Assembly (NCBI RefSeq): GCF_040537815.1
Contig: NZ_JBEWSZ010000024.1
Coordinates: 1 to 10,425 of the forward strand
Length of the DNA stretch: 10,425 nt
Direction: 5' to 3'
DNA from: Mesorhizobium shangrilense
GTDB taxonomy: Bacteria; Pseudomonadota; Alphaproteobacteria; Rhizobiales; Rhizobiaceae
The notes below the pieces were generated by a model. That model ran no database searches. It was not told the origin of the DNA and saw only the letters and a program-made list of their open reading frames with translations. The translations under genes and the position numbers were made by a program. Positions 1-8,156 of the stretch are shown piece by piece. Within the stretch, counting starts at the first letter, position 1. Every line of letters starts with the position of its first letter.

Positions 1-84
1 GCTTACGCGGCTCTCTTGAATTTCGCGGAGGGCAGTTGTAGAAGCGAACTTCTTCGTCGCCAGCGGCGCGCCGCCCTCGTTGTT
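1..84 (-). other. Probable untranslated leader of an RNA gene beyond the left edge
   Basis: This stretch lies downstream of the strong leftward promoter and contains no convincing gene. It holds a perfect 12-bp palindrome, GCGGCGCGCCGC (63-74), and a short hairpin with arms GCGA/TCGC (44-47 and 57-60), which would fold in the transcript. It could be the leader of an rRNA operon, but no 16S start or clear boxA antitermination motif falls within these bases. A 41-codon open frame beginning at a GTG at 123 crosses it, but that GTG abuts the -35 box and would be upstream of the predicted transcript start. Confidence 0.35.
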
Positions 85-90
85 GAGGCG

Positions 91-120
91 TATATAGTCG
101 CCACCCCGACAAACTGTCAA
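91..120 (-). promoter_or_regulatory. Strong sigma70-type promoter reading leftward out of the window
   Basis: On the minus strand a perfect -35 TTGACA (115-120) is separated by 18 bp from TATATA (91-96), so transcription should begin near 84 and run off the left edge. An A-rich stretch lies upstream of the -35 (about 133-150, GAAATCGAAAAAAGG on the minus strand) and could act as an UP-like element. A match this close to consensus is unusual in a GC-rich alphaproteobacterium and fits a stable-RNA promoter. The transcribed gene is outside the window. An rRNA operon is my guess, supported by the initiator tRNA at the other end. Confidence 0.6.
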
Positions 121-124
121 CACC

Positions 125-340
125 GATCGTCGACCTTTTTTCGATTTCTCGCGAATATCCACACGGGCGGAAATTCGTAAGCCGGAATCCAAAGGAAAAG
201 GCCTCGAAGGATGAGACGGCTAAATACGCCCAGATGCCAGGAAACCTGCGGGATTGCGGTCGATGACGACTGGGGCGATGCTCAAAAATTGGCGTGCCGT
301 GTCCCTGCCGACAGGCAATTACGACTTATCCACAGGCTGC
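125..340. other. Intergenic stretch with no supported gene
   Basis: This region lies between the last gene of the operon (stop at 341) and the leftward promoter. I see no gene: the only open frame on the plus strand (from 211) runs into the ATPase gene in antisense. A weak hairpin (CCTG/CAGG, 304-315) followed on the minus strand by a T run (TTTTT complementing 285-289) lies roughly 25-55 bases past the operon's stop. It is too poor and too loosely spaced for me to call a terminator. Confidence 0.4.
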
Positions 341-1429
<1,089 letters not shown>

Positions 1430-1470
1430 TGTGCTCTCCTCGATTGCATGACGCTGGGCAAGATGCTCGC

Positions 1471-2889
1471 CTATTGCTTGCGGCGGCCCGGTTTCAGCCC
1501 GGCCAGCAGATTGGTGATCCTGTCCGCCTTGCGGTTGTTGATCTCGGCTTCGTTCTTGCGGCGCACCGCGCCGCGGACGAGCTTGGCGCCGAGGTAGCGG
1601 AACGGCTCTGGCGGCAATGACATGCGCCGCTCGATGCCGACCAGGCCGCTGGCGCTCCAGCGATCCTTGCGCTCCAGGACAAGGCTGGCCAGGATGCGCC
1701 CGGCAATCGGCGTCTGCGCGATGCCGGTCCCGTTGAACCCCATGCCGTAGAAGATGTTGGGATGATCGCGCAGATGATCGAAGACGGGAACGTGTTCGGG
1801 CACGCAGTCGATCGGGCCAGACCAGTCATATTCGACAGCGACGCCGCGCAGCGCTGGATAAACCCGGTGCAGTTCCCGCACATTGTCCCGGTCATGCTCC
1901 GGACTGCGGTTGAAGCTGGCGCCGAAATTCCCGCTGAAGGCCACATTGCCGCTGCCGCGGCCGAAGACCACCCTGCCCCCGATGGTGCGCTGGTAATAGA
2001 GGACCTGGGCCTGCGAATCGCAGATCGAAGCGCCGTCACGCCAGCCGATGCTGTCGAGCAGTTCGGGCACGGCGGCCGTGGCGATCACCTCGCTGGCAAC
2101 GACATAGAGATGGCGGCGCAGTTCCGGCAGCGCCGACAGCCAGGCATTCGCGGCAAGCACGACCTTTTCGGCCTGCACCATGCCCCGCGCCGTGCGCACC
2201 TTGCATGTCCTGCCAGTTTCGATGTCGAGGACCGGGCTGCGCTCATGGATGATGATGCCGCGCGCCAGGGCCAGGTCGCGCAATCCGATCGCCAGCTTGG
2301 CCGGGTGAACCGTGCCGGCATTGGTCTCGACGACGCCAGCATAGGACGCGGATGAACCGGTGCGGCGTTCGATCTCATCGGCCGTCAGCCGCCTGAAACG
2401 GTTCTCTCCCACCGCCGCCGCCATGGCAACGGCGTGCTCCCATGCACCTTCCTGGGCAATCGAGCTCGCGGTCCACAGCCAACCGTCCAGCCGCAGATCC
2501 ATATCGATCGTGCCGTCCCGTTGCAGCGCCTTCAGCTCCGCTATCGAAGCCACCGTATCCGCGCACAATTGCCGCGCCTCCTCGAGGCCGACGACAGTGC
2601 TGATCTGGTCGATCTCGGCGAACCACGAATGGACCTGGCCGCCATTACGGCCAGACGCTCCGGAACCGCAAAGATCGGCCTCGAGCACGATAACCCGCGT
2701 TTCGGGAGCAAGCTCACGAATGCGCAGCGCCGTCCACAGACCGGTATAGCCGCCGCCGACGATCACTACGTCAGCGCGATGATTTCCCTGCAATGGCTCG
2801 GTCGCGGTGCCGGCGCCGATATCCTGCAGCCAGAACGACCGATCGGAGGGAGGCGCTACGGCCGGCTGTCGCAAACGAAGTGTCGTCAC
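1471..2889 (-). CDS. FAD-dependent oxidoreductase (DAO family, PuuB/OrdL-like)
   Basis: This is a 472-residue flavoprotein of the D-amino acid oxidase superfamily. The N-terminal Rossmann motif is DVVIVGGGYTG (40-50), with Glu70 at the end of strand 2 placed to bind the FAD ribose and a GSGASGRNGG segment (75-84) typical of the PuuB/OrdL branch. A second FAD-contacting stretch, GMGFNGTG, lies near the C-terminus. Such enzymes oxidise the C-N bond of amines, amino acids or N-substituted amines. The open frame extends upstream to 3099 through the kinase gene. I place the start at the GTG at 2889 because AGGAGG (complement of 2897-2902) sits seven bases upstream and the kinase stops just two bases before it, implying coupled translation. 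Within this operon it might oxidise the amine freed from an Amadori compound, or the Amadori compound itself. The true substrate is unknown. Confidence 0.88.
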   Translation of the reverse strand: MTTLRLRQPAVAPPSDRSFWLQDIGAGTATEPLQGNHRADVVIVGGGYTGLWTALRIRELAPETRVIVLEADLCGSGASGRNGGQVHSWFAEIDQISTVVGLEEARQLCADTVASIAELKALQRDGTIDMDLRLDGWLWTASSIAQEGAWEHAVAMAAAVGENRFRRLTADEIERRTGSSASYAGVVETNAGTVHPAKLAIGLRDLALARGIIIHERSPVLDIETGRTCKVRTARGMVQAEKVVLAANAWLSALPELRRHLYVVASEVIATAAVPELLDSIGWRDGASICDSQAQVLYYQRTIGGRVVFGRGSGNVAFSGNFGASFNRSPEHDRDNVRELHRVYPALRGVAVEYDWSGPIDCVPEHVPVFDHLRDHPNIFYGMGFNGTGIAQTPIAGRILASLVLERKDRWSASGLVGIERRMSLPPEPFRYLGAKLVRGAVRRKNEAEINNRKADRITNLLAGLKPGRRKQ

Positions 2890-2891
2890 GG

Positions 2892-3749
2892 TCAGGCCTC
2901 CTGGGCATCGGTGATGAAGCCGGCGTATTTGGTAGGCAGCCATTCCGGGATGGGACGCGGTTTCTGCGGAAACCCGCCGAGATGCGTGCAGGTCTGAGCC
3001 GCCGCGATCGAAGCCTTGTGCAACGCCTCCGATGCGCGAAGGCCATCGAAATGGAAGCTGGTCAGGAACGTGGCGATGAAGCTGTCGCCGGCGCCACACG
3101 TGTCCACGACATCGACAAGCGTCGCCGGCGCGTGCACGACATCCGTGCCATCGTCGAAATAGGAACCGCGCCGACCGCAGGTCAAGACCACCTGCCGCGC
3201 TCCGGCCGCCCTGAGCGCGCAGAGCAAAGGCTCAACCGGCTGATCGACGTCGTCGGGACCGGAGGCAAACAGCATGGGCACGCCGTCGAGCGGCAGCGCC
3301 AGATGCTTGGTCGACACGTCGATGCTGAACGGCACGTGATCCGCGACCAGCCTGCGGACGAGATCCTCGTTGGCGTTGGTGCCGAGATGCACCCAATCGG
3401 CACCGGCGATGACCGCATAGTGCTCCGGTGCCGGCATGTAGTTCTCGCCGACCCCGAAGGATTCGTGCAGGAACTTCCGGTCCCCTGATTCATCACGGAG
3501 CAAGGTGACGGCGGTGTCGCCGGACAGACGTTCGACATCTTTCGGCGAAAGGCCGACGCCTGCCAGTTCTGCGAGCACCACATCACCCTCGGGATCTTCG
3601 CCGACGGCGCCGAAGTAACGGGCCGCCCAACCGTTACGCCGCCATTGCGCGGCGACGTTAAGGGCGTTTCCCCCGACCGTGAGCAGGCCGTTGCTCAGAT
3701 AGGCGTCGAGGCAATTATCCCCGACAGCGACAAGTTTTGGCTGCGGCAT
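2892..3749 (-). CDS. frlD: PfkB-family sugar kinase, fructoselysine 6-kinase (FrlD)-like
   Basis: This 285-residue ribokinase/PfkB kinase probably phosphorylates the 6-OH of an imported fructosyl-amine, feeding the SIS enzyme. Seen in the sequence: GDNCLD at 10-15, GGNALNVA at 26-33, the GAVGEDPEG stretch (47-55) and the ATP/catalytic motif DTCGAGDSF (216-224) with catalytic Asp222. The opening GDNCxD followed by GGNAxNVA and the ending GAGDSFIA resemble FrlD more than ribokinase or fructokinase, compared with the E. coli protein from memory. The start at 3749 is chosen over the upstream frame (to 3824) because AAAGGAA (complement of 3755-3761) is five bases upstream, and the extension overlaps the preceding permease. 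It follows that permease by 22 bp. The neighbouring FrlB-like protein and the frlBONMD-like order are the main reasons for the specific call; substrate specificity is inferred. Confidence 0.82.
   Translation of the reverse strand: MPQPKLVAVGDNCLDAYLSNGLLTVGGNALNVAAQWRRNGWAARYFGAVGEDPEGDVVLAELAGVGLSPKDVERLSGDTAVTLLRDESGDRKFLHESFGVGENYMPAPEHYAVIAGADWVHLGTNANEDLVRRLVADHVPFSIDVSTKHLALPLDGVPMLFASGPDDVDQPVEPLLCALRAAGARQVVLTCGRRGSYFDDGTDVVHAPATLVDVVDTCGAGDSFIATFLTSFHFDGLRASEALHKASIAAAQTCTHLGGFPQKPRPIPEWLPTKYAGFITDAQEA
2897..2902 (-). promoter_or_regulatory. Ribosome binding site deciding a GTG start
   Basis: AGGAGG on the minus strand, inside the last codons of the kinase gene, stands seven bases before the GTG at 2889. 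It fixes the start of the FAD oxidoreductase and makes the long upstream extension of that frame (to 3099) unlikely. Confidence 0.8.
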
Positions 3750-3771
3750 GAAGGTTCCTTTCGGGGGATTG

Positions 3772-4632
3772 CTACTTGCCGATGCCTTCGGACAGGCCAC
3801 GAATGAAGTAGCGCTGCGCGGCAAAGAACACGATGACGATGGGCAGGGCAGAGATCGTCATGGCGGCGAAGACAACGGCATAGTTGGTGCCGTGCGTTGC
3901 CATGATCGAGGTGAGGCCGACCGGCAGTGTCTGCACGTCGCTGCCGCTCGTGAAGACCATGGCGAACAGATATTCGTTCCAGGCGAACAGGACATGCAGG
4001 ATGACGCAGGAGATGATGATCGGCCGGCACAGTGGCAGGGTGATGCGCCAGAAGATCTGGCCTTCGCTGGCGCCGTCCATCGTCGCCGCCTCATCGATAT
4101 CTCCAGGCAGGTCCAGCATGTAGGCGCGGATCAGGAAGGTGGTGAACGGCACCCGGAACGCCGTGTAGAGAATGATCAGCGCCCAATAGGTGTTATAGAG
4201 GCCGAGCGCCTGCAGCATCTTGACCAGCGGAATGATCGCCACGGTGGGGCTCAGCATCAATCCGCCCAGCACGATGGCGACGACCAGCGGTTTTGCCGGC
4301 ATCCTGGTCCGGGTCAGGCCGAAGGCCGTCCAGGCGCTGATCAGCACCGTGCATATGGCGGAAGCAACGGTCACCAGGACGGAGACGGTGACATAGCCGC
4401 GCACGCCCTGGTTCCACGCCTGCACATAATTGTTCCACGACCAATGGGCAGGCAGGGCGAAGGGATCGCCGAAGATCTGCGCATTGTCCTTGAAACCGCT
4501 GAGCGCCATCCAGATCAACGGATAGATGACGACGACGCCGAGGCAGACGAGGAACGAATAGAGGAATGTCCTGGCGATGACGGACCACACATTCACATGC
4601 CGGTTTCGGCCGACTGCAGCCGTCATGCTCAT
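3772..4632 (-). CDS. Sugar ABC transporter permease, MalG type (FrlM-like position)
   Basis: This 286-residue inner-membrane protein is the second permease of a CUT1 sugar importer. It has about six hydrophobic segments (around 22-44, 80-105, 115-135, 145-168, 202-225 and 250-272). The cytoplasmic EAA motif, EAATMDGASEGQIFWRITLP (181-200), docks on the ATPase. The start at 4632 forms an ATGA overlap with the stop of the preceding permease, a classic sign of translational coupling. The open frame continues upstream to 4764, but that part is antisense-like Arg/His-rich sequence overlapping the other permease. Its place just before the FrlD-like kinase matches frlM in the Bacillus operon. The transporter family is certain; the substrate is inferred. 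Confidence 0.92.
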   Translation of the reverse strand: MSMTAAVGRNRHVNVWSVIARTFLYSFLVCLGVVVIYPLIWMALSGFKDNAQIFGDPFALPAHWSWNNYVQAWNQGVRGYVTVSVLVTVASAICTVLISAWTAFGLTRTRMPAKPLVVAIVLGGLMLSPTVAIIPLVKMLQALGLYNTYWALIILYTAFRVPFTTFLIRAYMLDLPGDIDEAATMDGASEGQIFWRITLPLCRPIIISCVILHVLFAWNEYLFAMVFTSGSDVQTLPVGLTSIMATHGTNYAVVFAAMTISALPIVIVFFAAQRYFIRGLSEGIGK

Positions 4633-5591
4633 AGCTGCACCCGGCGACGCTTCGTGTACCAGAGCTGTGCCGCGCCGGTGAGCATGGTCAGGACGAAGAT
4701 GACGGCGGCAATCGCCGCGCCATAGCCGAAATTGTCCTCGATGAAGGCCTTCTGGTAGAGCCATGTGCCGAGCACCTGGCTGCTGTTGTTAGGCCCGCCC
4801 GCGGTCATCACCATGACCTCGTTGAACACCTGGAACGCGCCAGTGATGGTGACGATAATCATCAACCCAGTCATTTCGCGGGTCAGAGGAAAGGTGATGC
4901 TCCACAGCCGGCGAAGCGCGCCGGCCCCGTCCATCGTGGCGGCGTCGTAGAGGTCGCGCGGAATCTTCTGGATGGCGATGGCAAACAGCAGCGTCGAGTA
5001 GCCAAAACCCTGCCACTGGCTCATGGCGATGATGGCGTAGATGGCGGTGTGCTCGTTGCCGAGCCAGGGCATGACGAACTGGCTGAGACCAACACGGCTG
5101 AGCGCCGCATCCAGCAGCCCGACCTGTGGCTGGTAGATGAAATAGAACAGCAGTCCGGTGACCGTGATCGAGATGGCGGAGGGGACGAAATAGACGGCGC
5201 GCCACAAACGGCGCCAGCGTTCGCTCCTCAGATCCTCGATGATGGCCGCCAGCAGGAACGCGCCGAAGACCTGGAAGACGACGGAGATGATGGCGTAGAG
5301 GCAGTTGTTCCAGAGCGCGAGCAGTACGATGGGGTCATGCAGCAGCCGGTCGTAATTGGCGAGGCCGACATTGGTGACCTCGCCTGTATAGATGTCCTGG
5401 TCTGTCGTGCTGACGATGAAGTTGTCGACGATCGGATAGTAGACGAACCAGCCGATGAGGATCAGCGCTATCGCCGCCCATCGGAACGACAACAGATTGC
5501 CGAAGCGGGCCTGCAGGCCCTTTGGCCTTTGCGGCCTGGCGACGCCGCGAAGCACGGCGCCGCTTTCCATTGTGTCCGATGCCCTTGCCAT
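4629..5591 (-). CDS. Sugar ABC transporter permease, MalF type (FrlN-like position)
   Basis: This is the first permease of the importer, 320 residues long. A cytoplasmic N-terminal tail of about 35 residues is followed by hydrophobic segments near 38-57, 93-117, 134-153, 183-207, 241-260 and 291-311. The EAA loop, DAATMDGAGALRRLWSITFP (216-235), contacts the ATPase. The ATG at 5591 lies eight bases after the binding-protein stop with only a weak ribosome site, so it probably depends on coupling. A second in-frame ATG at codon 8 (5570) is possible. The gene ends by overlapping the start of the next permease. Family identity is firm. Confidence 0.92.
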   Translation of the reverse strand: MARASDTMESGAVLRGVARPQRPKGLQARFGNLLSFRWAAIALILIGWFVYYPIVDNFIVSTTDQDIYTGEVTNVGLANYDRLLHDPIVLLALWNNCLYAIISVVFQVFGAFLLAAIIEDLRSERWRRLWRAVYFVPSAISITVTGLLFYFIYQPQVGLLDAALSRVGLSQFVMPWLGNEHTAIYAIIAMSQWQGFGYSTLLFAIAIQKIPRDLYDAATMDGAGALRRLWSITFPLTREMTGLMIIVTITGAFQVFNEVMVMTAGGPNNSSQVLGTWLYQKAFIEDNFGYGAAIAAVIFVLTMLTGAAQLWYTKRRRVQL

Positions 5592-5599
5592 TGTCTGCT

Positions 5600-6922
5600 T
5601 TATTTGGCTGCGGATGCGGCCTTGCGCACCTCGTCCATCACTTGCTCAGGCGTCATCGAACCGCCAGCCAGCGCCTGCAGGCTGGACAACCAAACGGCGG
5701 CGACGCGCGGCGGGTTTGCCGTGTCCAACCAGGGCATGAGGTAGGAGGCCGCGTTGATGTCCTTGAGGCCATCGACCACAGCCGCGCTCATATTCTTTTC
5801 CGAGGCGCCGCCGATGGTTGCGCTCGGCTGGCCGTAAGGCGGTGCCGACAGGACTTCAGCGTTTTCCTTGGAGGTCACGAACTTCATGAAATCGATCGCC
5901 AGCGGGATGTTCTTCGATGCCGCGTTGATCATGTAGCCCTCCGGCGCGCCCTCGATCGACTTGGGGTCACCCTTGGCGCCATCAGGCACGGGCAGTCTGA
6001 AGAACCCGAAATCGGCGGGCTTCAGCGCCGAGTCCGACGTAGCGGCCTGATCGAACTCGATGATCTCCTGATAGTACATGGCCGACTGCGCGTTGGTGAA
6101 GGCCTGGAGAGCCGAGGCATAGGATGTGCCGTTGACGCCGGCGCCATCGGTGCAACGCTCGACAAGCTGGCTGAACTGCTTGAGCGCCGCTACATAGCCT
6201 GGATCGCTGTAATCGGCGGTGGCCGGATCGAAGTCGCGTTCCAGTGTTGCCTGCGGCACGTTGTATGCGAGCAGCTGGCCTGCAAAGTGGATGGCTGGCC
6301 AAGCCTCCTTGTTGCCGAACGAAATCGGGGTCGCGCCGGACTTGCGGATGGCGTCGCAGCTGGTCAGGAGTTCCTCGAAATTGGCTGGCGCCTTCAGGCC
6401 GAGCTTGGCGAAGATCTGCTTGTTGTAGCCCATGAACTTGGCGTCCTGATAAAGTGGGATGCCGTAGAGCTTGCCATTGTATTCGAACGCCTTGACGGCC
6501 GCCGGAGAGAGCGTCTTGCCCCAGTCGGTATCGGGACCAATGACCGTGCTCAGGTCGACGGCGCGGTTGCCGCGCACGAAGTTCCCGCCCCAGCTGCCCG
6601 TCCAGGAGAAATAGACATCGGGCAGCGAGTTTGACGCGACCAGTGTCTTGGTCTTGCCCTTCACGCTGTCGTCGCTCTCCTGGATGAGTTCGACCTTCAC
6701 GCCCGGATGGAGCTTCTCATAATCCTGCGCCAGATTGATGAAATAGGGCGACAGTTGCTGCAATCCGAACTTGGTCAGGATCGACAGCGTGCCGCTGTAT
6801 TCCACCTTGGCGTTGGGGTCGGCCGCGACCGCCGCTGAAGCGGCGAAACTGCCGCTCATAGACAATCCCAATGATGATACCGCGGCCACTGTGACCGCCA
6901 CGACTTGCAGCGAACGTTTCAT
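5600..6922 (-). CDS. Sugar ABC transporter substrate-binding protein, family 1 (FrlO-like position)
   Basis: This 440-residue protein captures the sugar-like substrate in the periplasm and delivers it to the two permeases. It starts with a signal peptide: basic MKRS, a hydrophobic core (5-20), and probable cleavage after AVA at 31-33, before ADPN. The mature part has the features of family 1 solute-binding proteins, for example ISFGNKEAWP (about 210-220) and a C-terminal EGYMINAASKN stretch. The start at 6922 is preferred over the upstream ATG at 6961 because GAAGGAG (complement of 6929-6935) lies six bases before it and a proper signal peptide begins there. The longer version would put a polar tail ahead of the signal peptide. 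It sits 28 bp after the FrlB-like gene, as frlO follows frlB in Bacillus. The ligand is inferred to be an Amadori compound. Confidence 0.92.
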   Translation of the reverse strand: MKRSLQVVAVTVAAVSSLGLSMSGSFAASAAVAADPNAKVEYSGTLSILTKFGLQQLSPYFINLAQDYEKLHPGVKVELIQESDDSVKGKTKTLVASNSLPDVYFSWTGSWGGNFVRGNRAVDLSTVIGPDTDWGKTLSPAAVKAFEYNGKLYGIPLYQDAKFMGYNKQIFAKLGLKAPANFEELLTSCDAIRKSGATPISFGNKEAWPAIHFAGQLLAYNVPQATLERDFDPATADYSDPGYVAALKQFSQLVERCTDGAGVNGTSYASALQAFTNAQSAMYYQEIIEFDQAATSDSALKPADFGFFRLPVPDGAKGDPKSIEGAPEGYMINAASKNIPLAIDFMKFVTSKENAEVLSAPPYGQPSATIGGASEKNMSAAVVDGLKDINAASYLMPWLDTANPPRVAAVWLSSLQALAGGSMTPEQVMDEVRKAASAAK

Positions 6923-6928
6923 AAGCAG

Positions 6929-6935
6929 CTCCTTC
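6929..6935 (-). promoter_or_regulatory. Ribosome binding site of the binding protein
   Basis: GAAGGAG on the minus strand is six bases before the ATG at 6922. It decides in favour of the start that opens directly into the signal peptide, over the ATG at 6961 that overlaps the end of the preceding gene. As the binding protein is usually needed in excess, a strong site here makes sense. Confidence 0.75.
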
Positions 6936-6950
6936 TGAGGTGAGAGTGGA

Positions 6951-7964
6951 TCAGTATTCAACGCGTTTGTAGTAGCGACGGGTGGTCAGCGGGTGATTGC
7001 GGAGCACCTCGAGATGCGCGCTCAGCCGCTCGAGCAAGGTGGCGAGCAACACGGGTGAAATCATGCCGCGCACCTGCTGGGAGATGCCCGGCAATTTCAC
7101 CGAGGCCGCATCCAGCGTGCGGACGCGGTCCGTGTAGCGCTTGGCGAAATTCTCGACCCGGTCGGCCAGGGGCCGAAGCGCATCCTCGCCCTTGAACACG
7201 AAGACGCTGACGCCCGGCTCGACCAGCTCGAGCGTGCCGTGGAAGAAATCGGCGGCGTGCACCGGGCGGGTCCGGATCCACTGCATCTCCTCGAGGATGC
7301 ACATGCCGTAGTAGTTCGCCTCCGGCCACACTGAACCGGCGCCGGTGAAGATGTGATAGGTCTCGTCCTTGATGGTCGCGGCCAGTTCGGCGGCCTTGTC
7401 CTCAAATGCGGCTTTCGCATCGGCGAGCAGGCCCGGCAGCAGCTTGAGTTCGGCGACCGCCGCGTCGAAACCGTCATATTCGCCGCGCTCGGCCAGCAGC
7501 GCGAGCACAATCAGCAGCGTCTGCAGGTAGAATGATTCCGACGAGGTGTCGTCCTCAGCGAAGTTCGTGAAATTGTGATCGGCTTCCTGCGCGATCGGCG
7601 TGTCCGAATGGCCGGTGAGCGAGATGGTGCGCACGCCCCGCTTCTTCAGGAAGGCCATCAGCTCGACGCCCTCCTTGGTCGTGCCCGAAAGCGACGGGAT
7701 GACGACCACGGCCTTGTTGTCGAGACCGGCCGGCGGATCGAGCACGACCTGGGCCGGATATTCAGCACCCACCGGGAAGGTGGAATAGCGCTTCGCCAGT
7801 TCGATCGCGGGAAGCGTCAGAAGCTGCACGCCGCCGGTGCCCATGAAAAACAGACGCTCGACGCCTTCCGCAAGCAGCGTGCGCATCAGCAAGCGCGCCT
7901 CGCCGGCGATGGCAACGGCCCCGCCCTGGATCCTTACGAAGCGGTCCCTATCGAAGTTCAGCAT
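6951..7964 (-). CDS. frlB: SIS-domain sugar-phosphate protein, fructoselysine-6-P deglycase (FrlB)-like
   Basis: This 337-residue protein with two tandem SIS domains probably cleaves a 6-phosphofructosyl-amine into glucose 6-phosphate and the free amine. The first SIS domain shows FFMGTGG (39-45) and the phosphate-binding SLSGTTKEG (91-99). The second contains HIFTGAGS (204-211), and then EEMQW and FFHGTLELVEPGV (240-252). The C-terminus TTRRYYKRVEY resembles the RRYYxxxVEY ending of E. coli FrlB as I recall it. Glu226 and His242 are 16 residues apart, the same spacing as the catalytic Glu/His pair reported for the related FraB (E214, H230), so the active site looks intact. The ATG at 7964 has AAGGGAAG (complement of 7971-7978) six bases upstream. 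It is the first gene of the operon, next to the operator. A glucosamine isomerase-like role is less likely given the PfkB kinase and gene order. Confidence 0.85.
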   Translation of the reverse strand: MLNFDRDRFVRIQGGAVAIAGEARLLMRTLLAEGVERLFFMGTGGVQLLTLPAIELAKRYSTFPVGAEYPAQVVLDPPAGLDNKAVVVIPSLSGTTKEGVELMAFLKKRGVRTISLTGHSDTPIAQEADHNFTNFAEDDTSSESFYLQTLLIVLALLAERGEYDGFDAAVAELKLLPGLLADAKAAFEDKAAELAATIKDETYHIFTGAGSVWPEANYYGMCILEEMQWIRTRPVHAADFFHGTLELVEPGVSVFVFKGEDALRPLADRVENFAKRYTDRVRTLDAASVKLPGISQQVRGMISPVLLATLLERLSAHLEVLRNHPLTTRRYYKRVEY

Positions 7965-8039
7965 GTCGTTCTTCCCTTACTCGGATGCGGCAGAGCCTCT
8001 GCCCGGGCGCAAGCGTCGATGCGCCGTCCAAACCAGCCT

Positions 8040-8057
8040 TTGATCAATTTCGATCAA
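8040..8057. repeat. Imperfect palindrome beside the operator
   Basis: TTGATC (8040-8045) and GATCAA (8052-8057) form a 6-bp inverted repeat with a 6-bp spacer, directly beside and overlapping by two bases the 22-bp palindrome. Both share GATC half elements. It could be an auxiliary operator or a second regulator site in the transcribed leader, or chance. Confidence 0.35.
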
Positions 8058-8077
8058 TGTGAGATCGATCTCACATT
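8056..8077. promoter_or_regulatory. Perfect 22-bp palindrome, predicted LacI-family operator
   Basis: The half site AATGTGAGATC is followed directly by its exact reverse complement, giving a 22-bp palindrome with a central CG step. LacI-family repressors bind such sites, with hinge helices wedged at the central CpG, and a LacI-family gene ends 80 bp away. The predicted transcription start (about 8074) falls inside it, so binding would block transcription of the catabolic operon. It is not a CRP site: TGTGA and TCACA are 8 bp apart, not 6. Confidence 0.75.
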
Positions 8078-8080
8078 CGG

Positions 8081-8110
8081 ATAATGGACACGCAATTTCG
8101 CGATTGGCAA
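8081..8110 (-). promoter_or_regulatory. Promoter of the fructoseamine-type operon
   Basis: On the minus strand TTGCCA (8105-8110, five of six matches to TTGACA) is followed after 18 bp by CATTAT (8081-8086, four of six to TATAAT). Transcription would start near 8074, giving a leader of about 110 bases before the first gene at 7964. The placement immediately upstream of, and overlapping at +1 with, the 22-bp palindrome supports both calls. Confidence 0.55.
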
Positions 8111-8156
8111 GTGCCCTCGCGATGAAATTATTAGAAACGGAAGGTTTCGGCCGCTG

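Noticed and set aside
1..123. A 41-codon open frame on the minus strand from a GTG at 123 to the left edge, with plausible codon use.
   Set aside because: The GTG abuts the -35 box, so it lies upstream of the predicted transcript start; there is no ribosome site. It could be the start of a real gene only if the promoter call is wrong.
285..315. Possible terminator after the operon (CCTG/CAGG hairpin and a T run).
   Set aside because: The stem is only four pairs and the T run is separated from it by more than ten bases.
155..334. A perfect DnaA-box-like TTATCCACA (326-334) and a near match ATATCCACA (155-163).
   Set aside because: Only two scattered matches, no AT-rich unwinding element and no dnaA/hemE/parAB neighbours; not evidence for an origin.
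8056..8077. The operator palindrome looks like a CRP site (TGTGA...TCACA).
   Set aside because: The spacing between half sites is 8 bp rather than 6, and the central CG with an adjacent LacI-family gene fits a LacI-type operator better.
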